A DNA stretch of 64,000 nucleotides from Marinifaba aquimaris (GTDB taxonomy: Bacteria; Pseudomonadota; Gammaproteobacteria; Enterobacterales; Alteromonadaceae), in contig NZ_JABULX010000001.1 of assembly GCF_013328345.1 (NCBI RefSeq), forward strand, positions 186,001 to 250,000. Reading direction: 5' to 3'. The notes below the pieces were generated by a model, which worked only from the letters and a program-made list of their open reading frames with translations, was not told where the DNA came from and did not search any database. This document shows, one piece after another, positions 17,290 through 25,048 of the stretch. Each line of letters opens with the position of its first letter. Positions within the stretch are counted from its first letter, which is position 1. The position numbers and the translations under genes were made by a program.

Positions 17290-17826
17290 TTAACCGCCAA
17301 AACCTAACTTCTCGATAATCTGTTTGTGTTGCGGGAATTGTACCATGAGTTCAGCTTTACTGGGCATAACAAAATCAGCAAAATCAAAGCCAGGCGCTAC
17401 AGTACAACCGACTAAGCTATAACCAGAAGTTTGGTTAGCAGGGTTTATATCTTTATCTGCCAGTTCTGCGGCAAAGTAATAGCCAGCGGGTACAAAATAT
17501 TGAAACGTTTCAGCTGCAAAGATATCTTGTCCGACGGTAACATACGAGTATTCACCCGATGGAGAAATCATGTGAATGATCAGGCTATCGCCTGCATAAA
17601 AATGCCAACCTTCATCTTGATTAATTTTGTGAAAAGCTGAGAACTGGCCAGTTTTCAATAAAAAGTAAATAGACGTCGAGTAACTGCGAGAATCCTCACA
17701 GCCTTCTGGCAAACTTTCATCATAAATTTCACCTTCAGCGCGATACACTTCTTTAAAATATCCACCTTCGGGGTGCTCAAGTAATTGTAATTGGTCAATA
17801 TAATCTTGTGCGGTTAGTTTTGTCAT
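17290..17826 (-). CDS. Cupin-family protein (DUF985/cupin_5)
   Basis: A 178-residue single-domain protein of the DUF985 (cupin_5) family. Diagnostic pieces are 'LQLLEHPEGGYFKEVYRA' near the start, 'STSIYFLLKTGQFSAFHKI' then 'DEGWHFYAGDSL' (the first cupin strand pair, with His and Glu as likely metal or sugar contacts), 'FVPAGYYFAAEL' and 'SLVGCTVAPGFDFADF' near the end. The biochemical function of the family is not settled; a sugar-epimerase-like or metal-binding role has been suggested from the fold. It lies between metH and metA on the same strand, 98 bases upstream of metH, but the terminator at 17868-17897 separates it from metA. Co-transcription with metH is possible. Confidence 0.85.
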   Translation of the reverse strand: MTKLTAQDYIDQLQLLEHPEGGYFKEVYRAEGEIYDESLPEGCEDSRSYSTSIYFLLKTGQFSAFHKINQDEGWHFYAGDSLIIHMISPSGEYSYVTVGQDIFAAETFQYFVPAGYYFAAELADKDINPANQTSGYSLVGCTVAPGFDFADFVMPSKAELMVQFPQHKQIIEKLGFGG

Positions 17827-17867
17827 AAAGCACTCTGAGTCGTTGTATTAAATTGTGTAAGGGTAAT

Positions 17868-17897
17868 AAAAAAGGCCGATAAATCATCGGCCTTTGT
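17868..17897 (-). terminator. Intrinsic terminator of metA
   Basis: AAAGGCCGAT (17871-17880) and ATCGGCCTTT (17886-17895) form a 10-bp stem with a 5-base loop. On the minus strand the stem is followed by a run of T, which suits termination of metA just past its stop. On the plus strand a looser T-rich stretch also follows. Confidence 0.88.
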
Positions 17898-17907
17898 TAA
17901 ATTTTTA

Positions 17908-18828
17908 TTATCCCAGCGTTGCTAAGTCATAAGGTGTTTGCTGATATACATAGTGGTTTAACCAATTGCAAATAAGCAAATTACCATGGCCTCGCCATTT
18001 ATTTCTTGGCGTTCTTGTTGGGTCATTATCTGGGTAGTAGTTTTCAGGTATTGTCGGATTTAACCCAGCGTTTAAATCGCGATTGTATTCATCATTTAAG
18101 GTATTAACATCGTATTCTGGGTGACCAGTAATAAACACCATGCGCTTATCCGTTGTTGCAGTCAAATAAGCACCACCCTGCTCAGTAGTGGCTAATGGTT
18201 TAAGCTGCTCTGCGCTTTCAATACCACTAAGCGGCACTTGCGCGTAACGCGAGTGAATCGCCCAGAATTCATCATCAAAGCCTTGTAACAAAGGATCTTT
18301 CGGGTCTGTTAACTGGTGTAAATACACACCTGAGAGCTTGTCTTGGCGAATATCGCGGTTTAAACCAAAGTGATGATACAGCCCAGCATGCGCAGCCCAA
18401 CAAAGATAAAGAGTTGACTGGACATGCTTTTTAGCCCAATCCATGATCTCCGTCATCTTGTCCCAGTAATTGACTTCTTCATATGGGATCAAGCCAAGGG
18501 GTGCACCTGTAATAATCAAGCCATCGTAATTTTTCTTACCTTTGATATCGTCAAATAAACGATAAAACGCATCCATATGCTCAGCAGGTGTATTTTTAGA
18601 GATATGAGTATCAATGCGAATCAGATCGACATTGGCTTGCAGTACAGAGTTAGAAAGCAAACGTAGCAGTTGTACTTCTGTCTCTATCTTATTTGGCATC
18701 AGGTTTAAAATTCCAATTTCCATCGGACGAATATCTTGCCCTTTTGCACGAGATTCAGACATGACGAAGATATTTTCTTCATTCAAGACTTTTAACGCGG
18801 GTAATTGATCTGGAATTTTAATAGGCAT
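17908..18828 (-). CDS. metA: Homoserine O-succinyltransferase (or acetyltransferase)
   Basis: A 306-residue enzyme of the MetA family (class I glutamine amidotransferase-like fold) that activates homoserine for methionine synthesis. The catalytic Cys is Cys143 in '[16 protein letters not shown]'; the catalytic His lies in 'FITGHPEYD'. The N-terminal '[20 protein letters not shown]' is highly typical. Whether succinyl-CoA or acetyl-CoA is used depends on one active-site residue (Gly/Glu position near 111) that I have not assigned with certainty. Upstream lies a three-unit MetJ operator (18927-18950) and a hairpin within the predicted leader (18862-18888). The gene has its own terminator, so it is monocistronic. 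Confidence 0.96.
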   Translation of the reverse strand: MPIKIPDQLPALKVLNEENIFVMSESRAKGQDIRPMEIGILNLMPNKIETEVQLLRLLSNSVLQANVDLIRIDTHISKNTPAEHMDAFYRLFDDIKGKKNYDGLIITGAPLGLIPYEEVNYWDKMTEIMDWAKKHVQSTLYLCWAAHAGLYHHFGLNRDIRQDKLSGVYLHQLTDPKDPLLQGFDDEFWAIHSRYAQVPLSGIESAEQLKPLATTEQGGAYLTATTDKRMVFITGHPEYDVNTLNDEYNRDLNAGLNPTIPENYYPDNDPTRTPRNKWRGHGNLLICNWLNHYVYQQTPYDLATLG

Positions 18829-18861
18829 GACGCACTCTCAATCTACAACTATTAACACGAG

Positions 18862-18888
18862 AAAACAGGCTAAAGCGATTTAGCCTGT
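18862..18888 (-). terminator. Hairpin with T tract inside the metA leader
   Basis: ACAGGCTAAA (18865-18874) and TTTAGCCTGT (18879-18888) give a perfect 10-bp stem with loop GCGA; on the minus strand it is followed by TTTTCTC. It lies between the MetJ operator and the metA start. It either ends read-through from the upstream lipoprotein gene or, if the metA promoter is the TATTAT at 18902-18907, it is an attenuator-like element in the metA mRNA. Confidence 0.6.
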
Positions 18889-18926
18889 AGTGAATGTTGT
18901 CATAATAGCAGAAAGTGGAATTATTT

Positions 18927-18950
18927 CTACGTCTAGACGTCTAAACGTCC
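18927..18950. promoter_or_regulatory. MetJ operator (three tandem met boxes)
   Basis: Three adjacent 8-base units, CTACGTCT, AGACGTCT and AAACGTCC, match the met-box consensus AGACGTCT at 6, 8 and 6 positions and are in perfect 8-base register. MetJ with SAM binds such arrays as stacked dimers to repress methionine genes. A candidate metA -10 (TATTAT, minus strand, 18902-18907) lies just downstream. The array starts 5 bases from the stop of the neighbouring lipoprotein gene. Confidence 0.9.
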
Positions 18951-18954
18951 AAAG

Positions 18955-19251
18955 TTAATTATCTGTAGTGTCTGTTTTAGTTTGCGGGCGGGTTACTTGC
19001 TCAGGTGGAGTCAGTCTTTCCCAGTCATAACCATCACGTGTTTTGTTGTCATTGTGGTACTGCAAATGCCAGGTTTCACCTGTTTCAGTGTTGAGTAAAA
19101 TCGTCTTTTTACGCGTGTAGTGAAATTTTTCACTGCCATGTCCAGCCCAACTAGAATACTCAGCCTGTTCAATCTGGTAGGTTGGACTCGTTGCGCAAGC
19201 ACTGGTCAATGCGATAAGTGATGAAATAGAAAGTAGTTTTAGTAACGTCAT
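18955..19251 (-). CDS. Small hypothetical lipoprotein
   Basis: A 98-residue protein from the ATG at 19251, chosen because AAGGA precedes it and the signal peptide starts there; a longer frame from 19296 adds 15 residues that spoil the signal. The lipobox is 'LTSAC' (acylated Cys at about residue 19). The mature part has 'HYTRKKTILLNTETGETWHLQY', a strand-rich pattern in which a Trp ends a beta hairpin, then a Thr/Pro-rich tail. I do not recognise a named family, but similar small lipoproteins with 'ILLNTETGETW' are common in marine gammaproteobacteria. Its stop is only 5 bases from the MetJ operator of metA. It follows the SDR gene by 62 bases. Confidence 0.7.
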   Translation of the reverse strand: MTLLKLLSISSLIALTSACATSPTYQIEQAEYSSWAGHGSEKFHYTRKKTILLNTETGETWHLQYHNDNKTRDGYDWERLTPPEQVTRPQTKTDTTDN

Positions 19252-19312
19252 AAGCGATCCTTTTATTGTTTTCCATAAAAACGCATCAAAGATCAAAATG
19301 GGGTGAAACTTT

Positions 19313-20050
19313 TTAATATTTGATGCTTTTACCTTGCCAGTCGAGATAACTCAGTTGGTTATCAAATTCGATATTATCAATAATCGTTAGCAATTGAGTA
19401 GCAACAAATTCAGTTGTAAACAACTTACCTTCTGGCACATTTTTTTGAAATGGCTCAGAGAGTTTTGTATCTGTAGTACCGGGATGAAAAGCCACTAATT
19501 TACAGTTTTTGTGTGTTCTCGCCCATTCAATTGCTACATTTTTGAGTAACATATTGAGTGCGGCTTTACTGGCGCGATAAGCATGCCAGCCACCTAACTG
19601 GTTATCTTCAATACTGCCAACCCGCGCAGAAAACACGGATACTACGCAAGCTTGTTTGTGTTTGAGCAAAGGCGTTAAAGACTGCAGCCAAGTTATCGGC
19701 AAGATGGTATTAACTTGATATAGCTGAACAAACATCGCTTCAGTGCATTGAGCTAAGCTCTTTTCAGGCATCATGCCTTTTGATTTATCGTGTAGCATAC
19801 CTGTGCAGATAAAAACACGAGTGATATAAGCGTCATGCTCCAATAGCCAATCACTCAATAACGCTGTGTTTTTGGCGATTTCATCTTGTAAACCATTTTG
19901 ATAGTTTACTGAAAAGTGAACATGGTTATCTCGAGTTTCAATATCATGACGTGAAATAGTGACTAACAAGTTGCTTTGTTTGGCATATTGATTAAGCAAA
20001 GCATCAGCAATACCACTGGTCGCACCGATAATGACAATGACAGGTTTCAT
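19313..20050 (-). CDS. Short-chain dehydrogenase/reductase (SDR family)
   Basis: A 245-residue classical SDR. The cofactor motif is 'IIGATSGIADALL' (residues 7-19, variant of Thr-Gly-x3-Gly-x-Gly), with 'VFICTGML' in the place of the usual Asn-Ala-Gly, and the catalytic Tyr-x3-Lys in 'YRASKAALNM' preceded by a Ser in 'VSVFSARVGS'. It resembles the C-factor/CsgA-like oxidoreductases, but the substrate cannot be given. It is the last gene of a same-strand cluster folM-folE-DCC-SDR with gaps of 3 to 19 bases, which suggests one operon and perhaps a role near pterin metabolism. No sign of truncation. Confidence 0.85.
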   Translation of the reverse strand: MKPVIVIIGATSGIADALLNQYAKQSNLLVTISRHDIETRDNHVHFSVNYQNGLQDEIAKNTALLSDWLLEHDAYITRVFICTGMLHDKSKGMMPEKSLAQCTEAMFVQLYQVNTILPITWLQSLTPLLKHKQACVVSVFSARVGSIEDNQLGGWHAYRASKAALNMLLKNVAIEWARTHKNCKLVAFHPGTTDTKLSEPFQKNVPEGKLFTTEFVATQLLTIIDNIEFDNQLSYLDWQGKSIKY

Positions 20051-20059
20051 TTACTTTAC

Positions 20060-20464
20060 CTAATTACAATCTTTTCGGTTACTGATATCACACTGCTGGC
20101 AGTAGGCTTTACCGGTAAAGAGCTTAGAAATTTGATAGCGATTTTTAGCAAAGAATAAATAGGCTTTATCAGCAAAAAAGCGAATAACCGGCCAGCGTAA
20201 AATAACTAACCAAGCGTGACGATTGACCTGTCGCCATGCATGGTAGGTTGCATCTAGGCCTAACAAGAGCTCACCTTTTTGGTCAATCGCATGCAAAATA
20301 GCTGACGCTTGGTTTTTATCAATATCAGGGTACTGCTCGTTAAAGTTAGCTTGCTGGATATCAATTAAGTTGAGCTTGTTGTCTTTATCAAAGCCCGTTA
20401 ATTTTTTCATTTCAGCAACACACAAAGGACATTTTCCGTCAAAAAAAAGGGTAAATTGCTTCAT
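20060..20464 (-). CDS. DCC-family thiol-disulfide oxidoreductase-like protein (DUF393)
   Basis: A 134-residue protein of the DUF393 family, named for a conserved Asp-Cys-Cys-like signature; here it reads 'FFDGKCPLCVAEM' with a redox-like Cys-x2-Cys at about residues 12-15. The ATG at 20464 has GAGG 10 bases upstream; a GTG three codons before lies too close to it. Near the C-terminus is 'YRWRFAD'-like aromatic sequence and a second Cys group, 'KAYCQQCDIS', which is not part of the core family motif. A thioredoxin-like fold is predicted for the family but substrates are unknown. The gene lies 19 bases after folE and 9 bases before the SDR gene, in the same operon. Confidence 0.82.
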   Translation of the reverse strand: MKQFTLFFDGKCPLCVAEMKKLTGFDKDNKLNLIDIQQANFNEQYPDIDKNQASAILHAIDQKGELLLGLDATYHAWRQVNRHAWLVILRWPVIRFFADKAYLFFAKNRYQISKLFTGKAYCQQCDISNRKDCN

Positions 20465-20483
20465 CTTTTTCACACCTCACCAG

Positions 20484-21167
20484 TTAGCGAGCCAAGAACT
20501 CTTGGCGCAAATGTACATCGTCTTTAAACTCACCGCCAAACGCAGAAGTGCGCGTTGATGAGTTTGCATCCATCACTCCACGAGCTTTAACACAATAATG
20601 CGTCGCATTGATCACAACCGCTACATCTTGAGTGTCGAGCAAGGTTTGTAGTGCCACCATTATTTGTCGAGTTAACCTTTCTTGTACCTGAGGGCGTTGA
20701 GCAAAAAACTGTACGATACGGTTAATTTTGGATAATCCGATCACGGTTTTATTTGGGATATAAGCCACACTGGCTAAACCATCTATGGTGACAAAATGAT
20801 GCTCGCATGTACTGGTTAAACTGATATCAGCCACTTTAACCATTTCATCAACTTGCATCTTATTTTCGATAAGGGCAATTTTTGGAAAATAGTCATAATC
20901 CAACCCAGAGAAAATCTCCTGCACATACATTTTTGCTATGCGTTTGGGAGTATCTTGTAAGCTATCGTCTGCTAAATCTAAGCCAAGTGTAGTGACAATA
21001 TCTGTCATTGCCGATTCAATGCGCCCGAGTTTCTCACTTTCAGTTAAACCGTTCGCTAACATTGGTGTTTCTAAGCCTTGTTCAATCAGGGCTTGTCGTA
21101 CTTTTAGCGCATAAGATGAATGTGTGCAGGTATCTAACTCACTGACTTCCTTAATCGTCATGCTCAT
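20484..21167 (-). CDS. folE: GTP cyclohydrolase I
   Basis: A 227-residue enzyme that converts GTP to dihydroneopterin triphosphate, the first step to folate and other pterins. Zinc ligands are in '[13 protein letters not shown]' and '[12 protein letters not shown]'; the active-site '[32 protein letters not shown]' region (family-typical throughout) supplies the substrate contacts. The start has a GGTGGAG ribosome site; its ATG overlaps the folM stop as ATGA, so the two are translationally coupled. In several gammaproteobacteria folE and folM paralogues occur together and feed tetrahydromonapterin, a cofactor for phenylalanine hydroxylase. Whether a second folE exists in this genome cannot be seen. 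Confidence 0.96.
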   Translation of the reverse strand: MSMTIKEVSELDTCTHSSYALKVRQALIEQGLETPMLANGLTESEKLGRIESAMTDIVTTLGLDLADDSLQDTPKRIAKMYVQEIFSGLDYDYFPKIALIENKMQVDEMVKVADISLTSTCEHHFVTIDGLASVAYIPNKTVIGLSKINRIVQFFAQRPQVQERLTRQIMVALQTLLDTQDVAVVINATHYCVKARGVMDANSSTRTSAFGGEFKDDVHLRQEFLAR

Positions 21168-21904
21168 TTTTTATCTCCACCGCAAACAAGGTGACGCCCA
21201 CCATCTAATTCAATGATGCGCCCAGTGTAATATTGGCTATTTAAAATAAATGAAATCGCATTAGCCGCCTCTTCTACACCCGGTTCAATACCGCGTAGCG
21301 ACTTTTTAAGTGATGTCTGTTTATACTCATCTGTATCACCTTTGTTAAAAGCTAACAAAGAAGGGGCAACACTGTTCACTTTAATCGCTGGTGCTAATTT
21401 TTTGGCAAATGATAAGGTGAGGTTTGCAAGGCCTGCTTTACTTGCTGCGTAAGCAATATGTTTATTGCTTCCATTTTGCGCAGCGAAGTCTGTCATATGA
21501 ATAATATCAGCGTAGCCTTTTGTAGCAGCGGCTTTATCTAGCAAAGGCGCAAGCGCTAAATTAAGTTTGTATGGCGCTGCAACATGTACTTGCCACATGT
21601 TATGCATTAACACATCTAGATCGTCTGCATCTGATTCCGCCATCCAATCCGATGCATTGTGGACGATAGCACTGAGCGCCGAATAACGATTGCTCACTTC
21701 ATTGATAAGGCTTTGTACCCCATCTGTACTCGATAAATCAGCTTGAATGCATGTGATGCCCATCGCCTCAAGTGCTTCAAGACTATCTTTAGGCGTTCGG
21801 TAAGTGATCACCACTTTATTTCCTTGCTGGTGCAAAAGTTTAGCTGTTGCTAAACCAATTCTTTGGGCACCACCGGTAATGAGTACAGGTGCGTTTTCCT
21901 TCAT
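21164..21904 (-). CDS. folM: Dihydromonapterin/dihydrofolate reductase
   Basis: A 246-residue SDR-type reductase. The cofactor motif is '[18 protein letters not shown]', the catalytic Tyr-x3-Lys is in '[11 protein letters not shown]', and the C-terminus '[15 protein letters not shown]' is typical of FolM. The FolM assignment rather than a generic SDR comes from the variant 'HNASDW' in place of Asn-Ala-Gly and from the ATGA overlap with folE. FolM reduces dihydromonapterin to tetrahydromonapterin and weakly reduces dihydrofolate. The ATG at 21904 is preferred over a TTG at 21916; neither has a strong ribosome site, and an in-frame stop lies just upstream. It is first in the four-gene operon. 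An 8-bp dyad (TAGCCTAA/TTAGGCTA, 21962-21985) lies in the upstream gap. Confidence 0.88.
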   Translation of the reverse strand: MKENAPVLITGGAQRIGLATAKLLHQQGNKVVITYRTPKDSLEALEAMGITCIQADLSSTDGVQSLINEVSNRYSALSAIVHNASDWMAESDADDLDVLMHNMWQVHVAAPYKLNLALAPLLDKAAATKGYADIIHMTDFAAQNGSNKHIAYAASKAGLANLTLSFAKKLAPAIKVNSVAPSLLAFNKGDTDEYKQTSLKKSLRGIEPGVEEAANAISFILNSQYYTGRIIELDGGRHLVCGGDKK

Positions 21905-22071
21905 AGCATTTGCCAAATGATAATTCTTAGATGATATATAGTTTAAGTTACGTCAGCCTTGTAGCCTAAGATCAAAATTAGGCTAATTCTACAGGCCATT
22001 TTAATCGGTTAATTGATCGTTAACAGCTTAAAAATACGTATGTTTTTAGTAAATAGCTAATGGGCTTTATC

Positions 22072-22320
22072 ATGAAAAACAGTATCGATATTCACAAAGT
22101 GCTTCAGGCCTTCAATTTGATTTCAAAAAATGGTGATAAGACGCCAGATGGCTTTAGTTATCAAGGTTTTTACGCGCAGTCAGATTTTGACGGCTACAAC
22201 CTGTATTTAACAGATAAGCAAACTGAGCTGCATATTTTTTTCCACAATAAATATGAACTGAATGCCCCTAGTAATGAATTAGCAGATAAGTTCATCAAAC
22301 GCTTGTTGGCACTGAAGTAA
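22072..22320 (+). CDS. DUF3081-type small protein
   Basis: An 82-residue soluble protein with the flavour of DUF3081 from Shewanella, Vibrio and relatives: 'VLQAFNLISKNGDKTPDGFSYQG', then 'GFYAQSDFDGYNLYLTD' and 'LHIFFHNKYEL'. The ATG at 22072 is taken because it is nearer a GGG and gives the family-like start; an in-frame ATG at 22060 is the alternative. Function is not known for the family. It stands alone, divergent from folM, 65 bases before the BLUF gene; a joint transcript with it is possible since no terminator is visible between them. Confidence 0.75.
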   Translation: MKNSIDIHKVLQAFNLISKNGDKTPDGFSYQGFYAQSDFDGYNLYLTDKQTELHIFFHNKYELNAPSNELADKFIKRLLALK

Positions 22321-22385
22321 ATTGGCTTTTTTACCAAAGCTTTCTAGACTCATTTAGCCACTTAGATGAAAAAGAGTAATGGACT

Positions 22386-22805
22386 ATGTTTTTGGTACGT
22401 ATGATATACGCCAGTCAGGCTTCACCTGTATTTGAACCGCAAGACATCAAAGATATTCTACTTGGGGCAAAGCTAAATAATGCGAAATGTAATGTCACAG
22501 GCTTGTTATGTTTTAATCGAAAGTTCTTTTTACAATGTTTGGAAGGCTCACGCACTGATGTCAATGAGACCTACCGCGCAATTCTCAATGACCCAAGGCA
22601 TCAAAATATTATCCTGCTCGATTATAAAGAAATAACCAATAGAGAATTCGAGCAATGGAATATGGGCTACGTACCCGAATCCCAATTAACCAGCAAAATT
22701 AATTTAAAATATTCAGGTGGGCCATGCTTCGACCCTTTCCATATGTCAGCTGAAAGTGCTTATCAAATGTTACTTGAACTGCGAAATAACGTACCTACAT
22801 CCTAG
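22386..22805 (+). CDS. Stand-alone BLUF-domain blue-light photoreceptor
   Basis: A 139-residue protein consisting almost only of a BLUF domain, which binds FAD and changes hydrogen bonding in blue light. The key residues are present: Tyr8 in 'MIYAS', an Asn pair at 31-32 before 'CNVTGLL', Gln50 in 'FFLQCLEG', and Trp91/Met93 in 'FEQWNMGY', the residues that define the light and dark states. The last 40 residues form the usual capping helices. There is no EAL, cyclase or HTH effector, so the signal must pass to a partner protein. A short palindrome overlaps its stop. Neighbours give no hint of the partner; local c-di-GMP enzymes are far away. Confidence 0.93.
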   Translation: MFLVRMIYASQASPVFEPQDIKDILLGAKLNNAKCNVTGLLCFNRKFFLQCLEGSRTDVNETYRAILNDPRHQNIILLDYKEITNREFEQWNMGYVPESQLTSKINLKYSGGPCFDPFHMSAESAYQMLLELRNNVPTS

Positions 22806-22812
22806 TAGGTAC
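22791..22812. terminator. Short palindrome over the BLUF stop codon
   Basis: GTACCTAC (22791-22798) and GTAGGTAC (22805-22812) form an 8-bp stem with a 6-base loop between the convergent BLUF and VOC genes. The T tract is poor on both sides, so termination is only a possibility. Confidence 0.4.
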
Positions 22813-22814
22813 AG

Positions 22815-23186
22815 TTAATTATCAACCTTATTATCACTCCAGACAGCAAACTCATTACCACTTGGTTCAGTAAAATGAAAACGCTGGCCGCCTGGAAAAT
22901 CAAAGATATCTTGAGTCACTTCCCCACCCGCTTTGACGATTTTATTTCGCGTTTGCACTAAATCGTTACTGTAAAAAACCAACAGTGCTCCACCTTGTGC
23001 CTGCACTGACTTTTTATCAGCTCGATAAAAACCACCATCAATGCCCTGTTCAGTAAAATCACAATAATCAGGCCCGTAATCGGTAAACTGCCAATTAAAT
23101 ACTTGAGTAAAAAAACGCTTGGTTTGTGTTAGATCAAATGCTGCATATTCAACATAATTTAGCTTTTCATGTTCTCTCATTGTCAT
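22815..23186 (-). CDS. VOC-superfamily (glyoxalase/bleomycin-resistance-like) protein
   Basis: A 123-residue protein with one complete vicinal-oxygen-chelate module pair: 'NYVEYAAFDLTQTKRFFTQVFNWQFTDYG' and 'GALLVFYSNDLVQTRNKIVKAGGEV' and the end 'FHFTEPSGNEFAVW' (each quoted part continuous only to family length). The 'KRFFTQVFNWQF' and 'EPSGNEFAVW' signatures are classic. The metal-binding His of true glyoxalases at the first position is not clear here (Tyr-Val-Glu instead), so lyase activity is doubtful. Two ATGs six bases apart (23186, 23180) are both possible starts. It converges on the BLUF gene and diverges from uspE. Confidence 0.85.
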   Translation of the reverse strand: MTMREHEKLNYVEYAAFDLTQTKRFFTQVFNWQFTDYGPDYCDFTEQGIDGGFYRADKKSVQAQGGALLVFYSNDLVQTRNKIVKAGGEVTQDIFDFPGGQRFHFTEPSGNEFAVWSDNKVDN

Positions 23187-23228
23187 TTGTCACACTTTTA
23201 TTAAATTTGACGCAATTAGAAAACAATT

Positions 23229-23242
23229 CTGACTTAAATCAA
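23229..23242. promoter_or_regulatory. FNR-like box of uspE
   Basis: CTGAC-TTAA-ATCAA differs from the FNR consensus TTGAT-N4-ATCAA at two positions. Its centre is about 41 bases upstream of the start site predicted from the -10-like TAGACT at 23264-23269, which is the classical distance for FNR activation. The E. coli uspE relatives are oxygen-regulated, so the site makes sense. Confidence 0.6.
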
Positions 23243-23298
23243 TAACTTTGCAAATAATTAGGCTAGACTGAAAGTATAGATTTTCACGGAGTTACCTG

Positions 23299-24162
23299 AT
23301 GAGCCAGATACTTGTCGTTGCGGATCCTATCCAAGATGAGCCGATAGCGATTAACCAAGCTAAGAACATGTCAAAGGTCTACAACGCCCATTTGCATGTT
23401 GTTTACTTTATCTACGAAGATGAAGAAACGCTTGGTGATCACGCGCAATCACTCAAAACCAAATTACTCGCGCAACTGGAACAACAAGCAGAAAAACAAG
23501 TAGAGAGCTTACTAAAAGGTGAAGTCGATTTTAGTTTTGAAATTATTTGGTCAAAGCGTATTCATGACTGGGTCAATGAATTTACGGTAAAGAATAATCC
23601 CAAGCTGGTTGTTAAAACAGGTAAGCGCTCTGAAGCCCTCACTTATACTTCTACCGACTGGCACCTAATACGAGAATGCCAAGCACCGGTTTTTATCTCT
23701 GCTGTTTCGAAATGGAAAAAAGCCAACAACGTTTTAGCCTGTATAGATTTAGCGACTAAGCGTGATGAAAAGTGGGAACTTAACCGCAAGATCATTCATG
23801 AAGCGAAAGATATGGCTGATAATCTAGGGGTGAAACTCAACTTAGTCTATTGCGCAAAAACATCGGCTCTACTTAAAGAGTTTGGTTTGCAATATACCGA
23901 CGAAGTAGAAATCAAAGCCGAAAAAGAATTCAGAGATAACTTTGATGATATCGCAAAAAGTTTAGATATCCCGGCAACACAATGCTTTATTAAAGCAGGC
24001 GATCCAGCCAAAGTCATACCAAGTGTTGCAGCTAAAAGTCGCTCTGGTGTAGTCATAGTAGGCACAGTAGGACGTAAGGGATTAAGCGCGAAAATAGTCG
24101 GTAATACAGCAGAGAGTATTTTTAGTTTACTGCGCTGCGACGTGATTGCGATTAAGCCTTAA
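23299..24162 (+). CDS. uspE: Universal stress protein E-type tandem Usp protein
   Basis: A 287-residue protein with two tandem Usp domains (about 1-140 and 146-287). The second has the ATP-binding-type signature 'GDPAKVIPSVAAKSRSGVVIVGTVGRKGLSAKIVGNTAE' in family order (Gly-x2-Gly-x9-Gly), while the first has lost it. UspE proteins help survival in stationary phase, DNA damage and low oxygen; their exact activity is unsettled. It is shorter than the E. coli protein (316). The ATG is preceded by GGAG. An FNR-like site and a suitable -10 precede the gene, suggesting induction when oxygen falls. A hairpin at 24199-24242 follows. Confidence 0.9.
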   Translation: MSQILVVADPIQDEPIAINQAKNMSKVYNAHLHVVYFIYEDEETLGDHAQSLKTKLLAQLEQQAEKQVESLLKGEVDFSFEIIWSKRIHDWVNEFTVKNNPKLVVKTGKRSEALTYTSTDWHLIRECQAPVFISAVSKWKKANNVLACIDLATKRDEKWELNRKIIHEAKDMADNLGVKLNLVYCAKTSALLKEFGLQYTDEVEIKAEKEFRDNFDDIAKSLDIPATQCFIKAGDPAKVIPSVAAKSRSGVVIVGTVGRKGLSAKIVGNTAESIFSLLRCDVIAIKP

Positions 24163-24198
24163 TAAATAATAAAAACAGTGACTTAGTTAACATTTAAG

Positions 24199-24242
24199 AA
24201 AAACCCTAGTTGTCGAATTAGACTTTTTAAGCTAGGGTTTTA
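24199..24242 (+). terminator. Probable terminator of uspE
   Basis: AAAAACCCTAG (24199-24209) pairs with CTAGGGTTTT (24232-24241) around a 22-base loop. Only a short T tract follows, so efficiency may be moderate. Confidence 0.6.
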
Positions 24243-24262
24243 CAGCCATAGATAAGGAGTAT

Positions 24263-24280
24263 ATGGCGATTTTTACATAA
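24263..24280 (+). CDS. Possible five-codon minicistron (upstream ORF)
   Basis: AAGGAG stands 6 bases before ATG GCG ATT TTT ACA TAA, and the stop lies 17 bases ahead of the next gene's ATG. The spacing and ribosome site are better than those of many real genes here. It may be a chance arrangement, or a translated upstream ORF that tunes the exported protein gene. Confidence 0.25.
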   Translation: MAIFT

Positions 24281-24297
24281 CGACCAAGGAAAGCACT

Positions 24298-24882
24298 ATG
24301 AAACACACTTTCACTTCAGTAGCACTCGCTGCTGCCCTTTTCTCGACTAATGCATTCGCATCTTGGAACTCAGGCGTAATAGAAGGTGAATACATTCCTG
24401 TTCGAGGCAGTATTGAATCACTAGAAGTTAGCCGCCCTCAACTAGGTGAAGCACCGCAACAAGTGGGCTCATACCGAATCGTACTACTTCGCAAGGACTG
24501 GCGAGATCTTTCTCATGAAGAAAAAGTACGAATTAAACGTCGTGTTGTCGTTAGAGGCAGTTTCAAAGGTGACTTTGACCTGAACACGATGACAAGTAGC
24601 CACACATTAATGGATAAAGAAAGAACCGGAGCAATTTATACTTCTGGCGACTTTATTATCCCAACCCAAGGTGACTTACTTTGTTCTGGTGGGCAAATTT
24701 TAAAAGGTACAGAACAACTTAACTTAGTGGCAGGTACCGGGCAATTTGCTCAGCTTGAATCGGGTACTATTTTGTTAAATGCCGAGATTCATAACTGTCC
24801 AGGACAAGAAGGTTTTGGTCAAAACAACCTAGAAGTGATCCCTCGACAAGGCAGCGTAACATTTACTGCTATTGCTGAATAA
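24298..24882 (+). CDS. Exported protein of unknown function
   Basis: A 194-residue protein with an AAGGAAAG ribosome site before the ATG. A signal peptide (about 1-21, ending 'NAFAS') points to export. The mature part is rich in beta strands with several Gly turns and contains two Cys ('DLLCSGG' and 'IHNCPGQ') about 40 residues apart that could form a disulfide. A basic stretch, 'KVRIKRRVVVRG', lies near residue 75. No family is recognised and there is no lipobox. It has its own strong terminator and stands between uspE and yajQ on the same strand, so it is probably monocistronic. A preceding five-codon minicistron may influence its translation. Confidence 0.7.
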   Translation: MKHTFTSVALAAALFSTNAFASWNSGVIEGEYIPVRGSIESLEVSRPQLGEAPQQVGSYRIVLLRKDWRDLSHEEKVRIKRRVVVRGSFKGDFDLNTMTSSHTLMDKERTGAIYTSGDFIIPTQGDLLCSGGQILKGTEQLNLVAGTGQFAQLESGTILLNAEIHNCPGQEGFGQNNLEVIPRQGSVTFTAIAE

Positions 24883-24913
24883 GCTAACTAGCTGAGCTTA
24901 GCTATTGTGATTT

Positions 24914-24938
24914 AAGGCGCTTTTAAGCGCCTTTTTTA
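24914..24938 (+). terminator. Intrinsic terminator
   Basis: AAGGCGC and GCGCCTT pair in a stem of about 8 bp (24914-24932) followed by TTTTTT on the + strand, directly after the exported protein gene. Confidence 0.88.
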
Positions 24939-25048
24939 ATGTGCAATTTAACGCTACATCTAACGATGTTTTATTTATTTAGCCAAGCGATGAACATGCT
25001 AATATATACCCCATCATATTTAGTGAATAGAATTATTAAGGAATAAAC

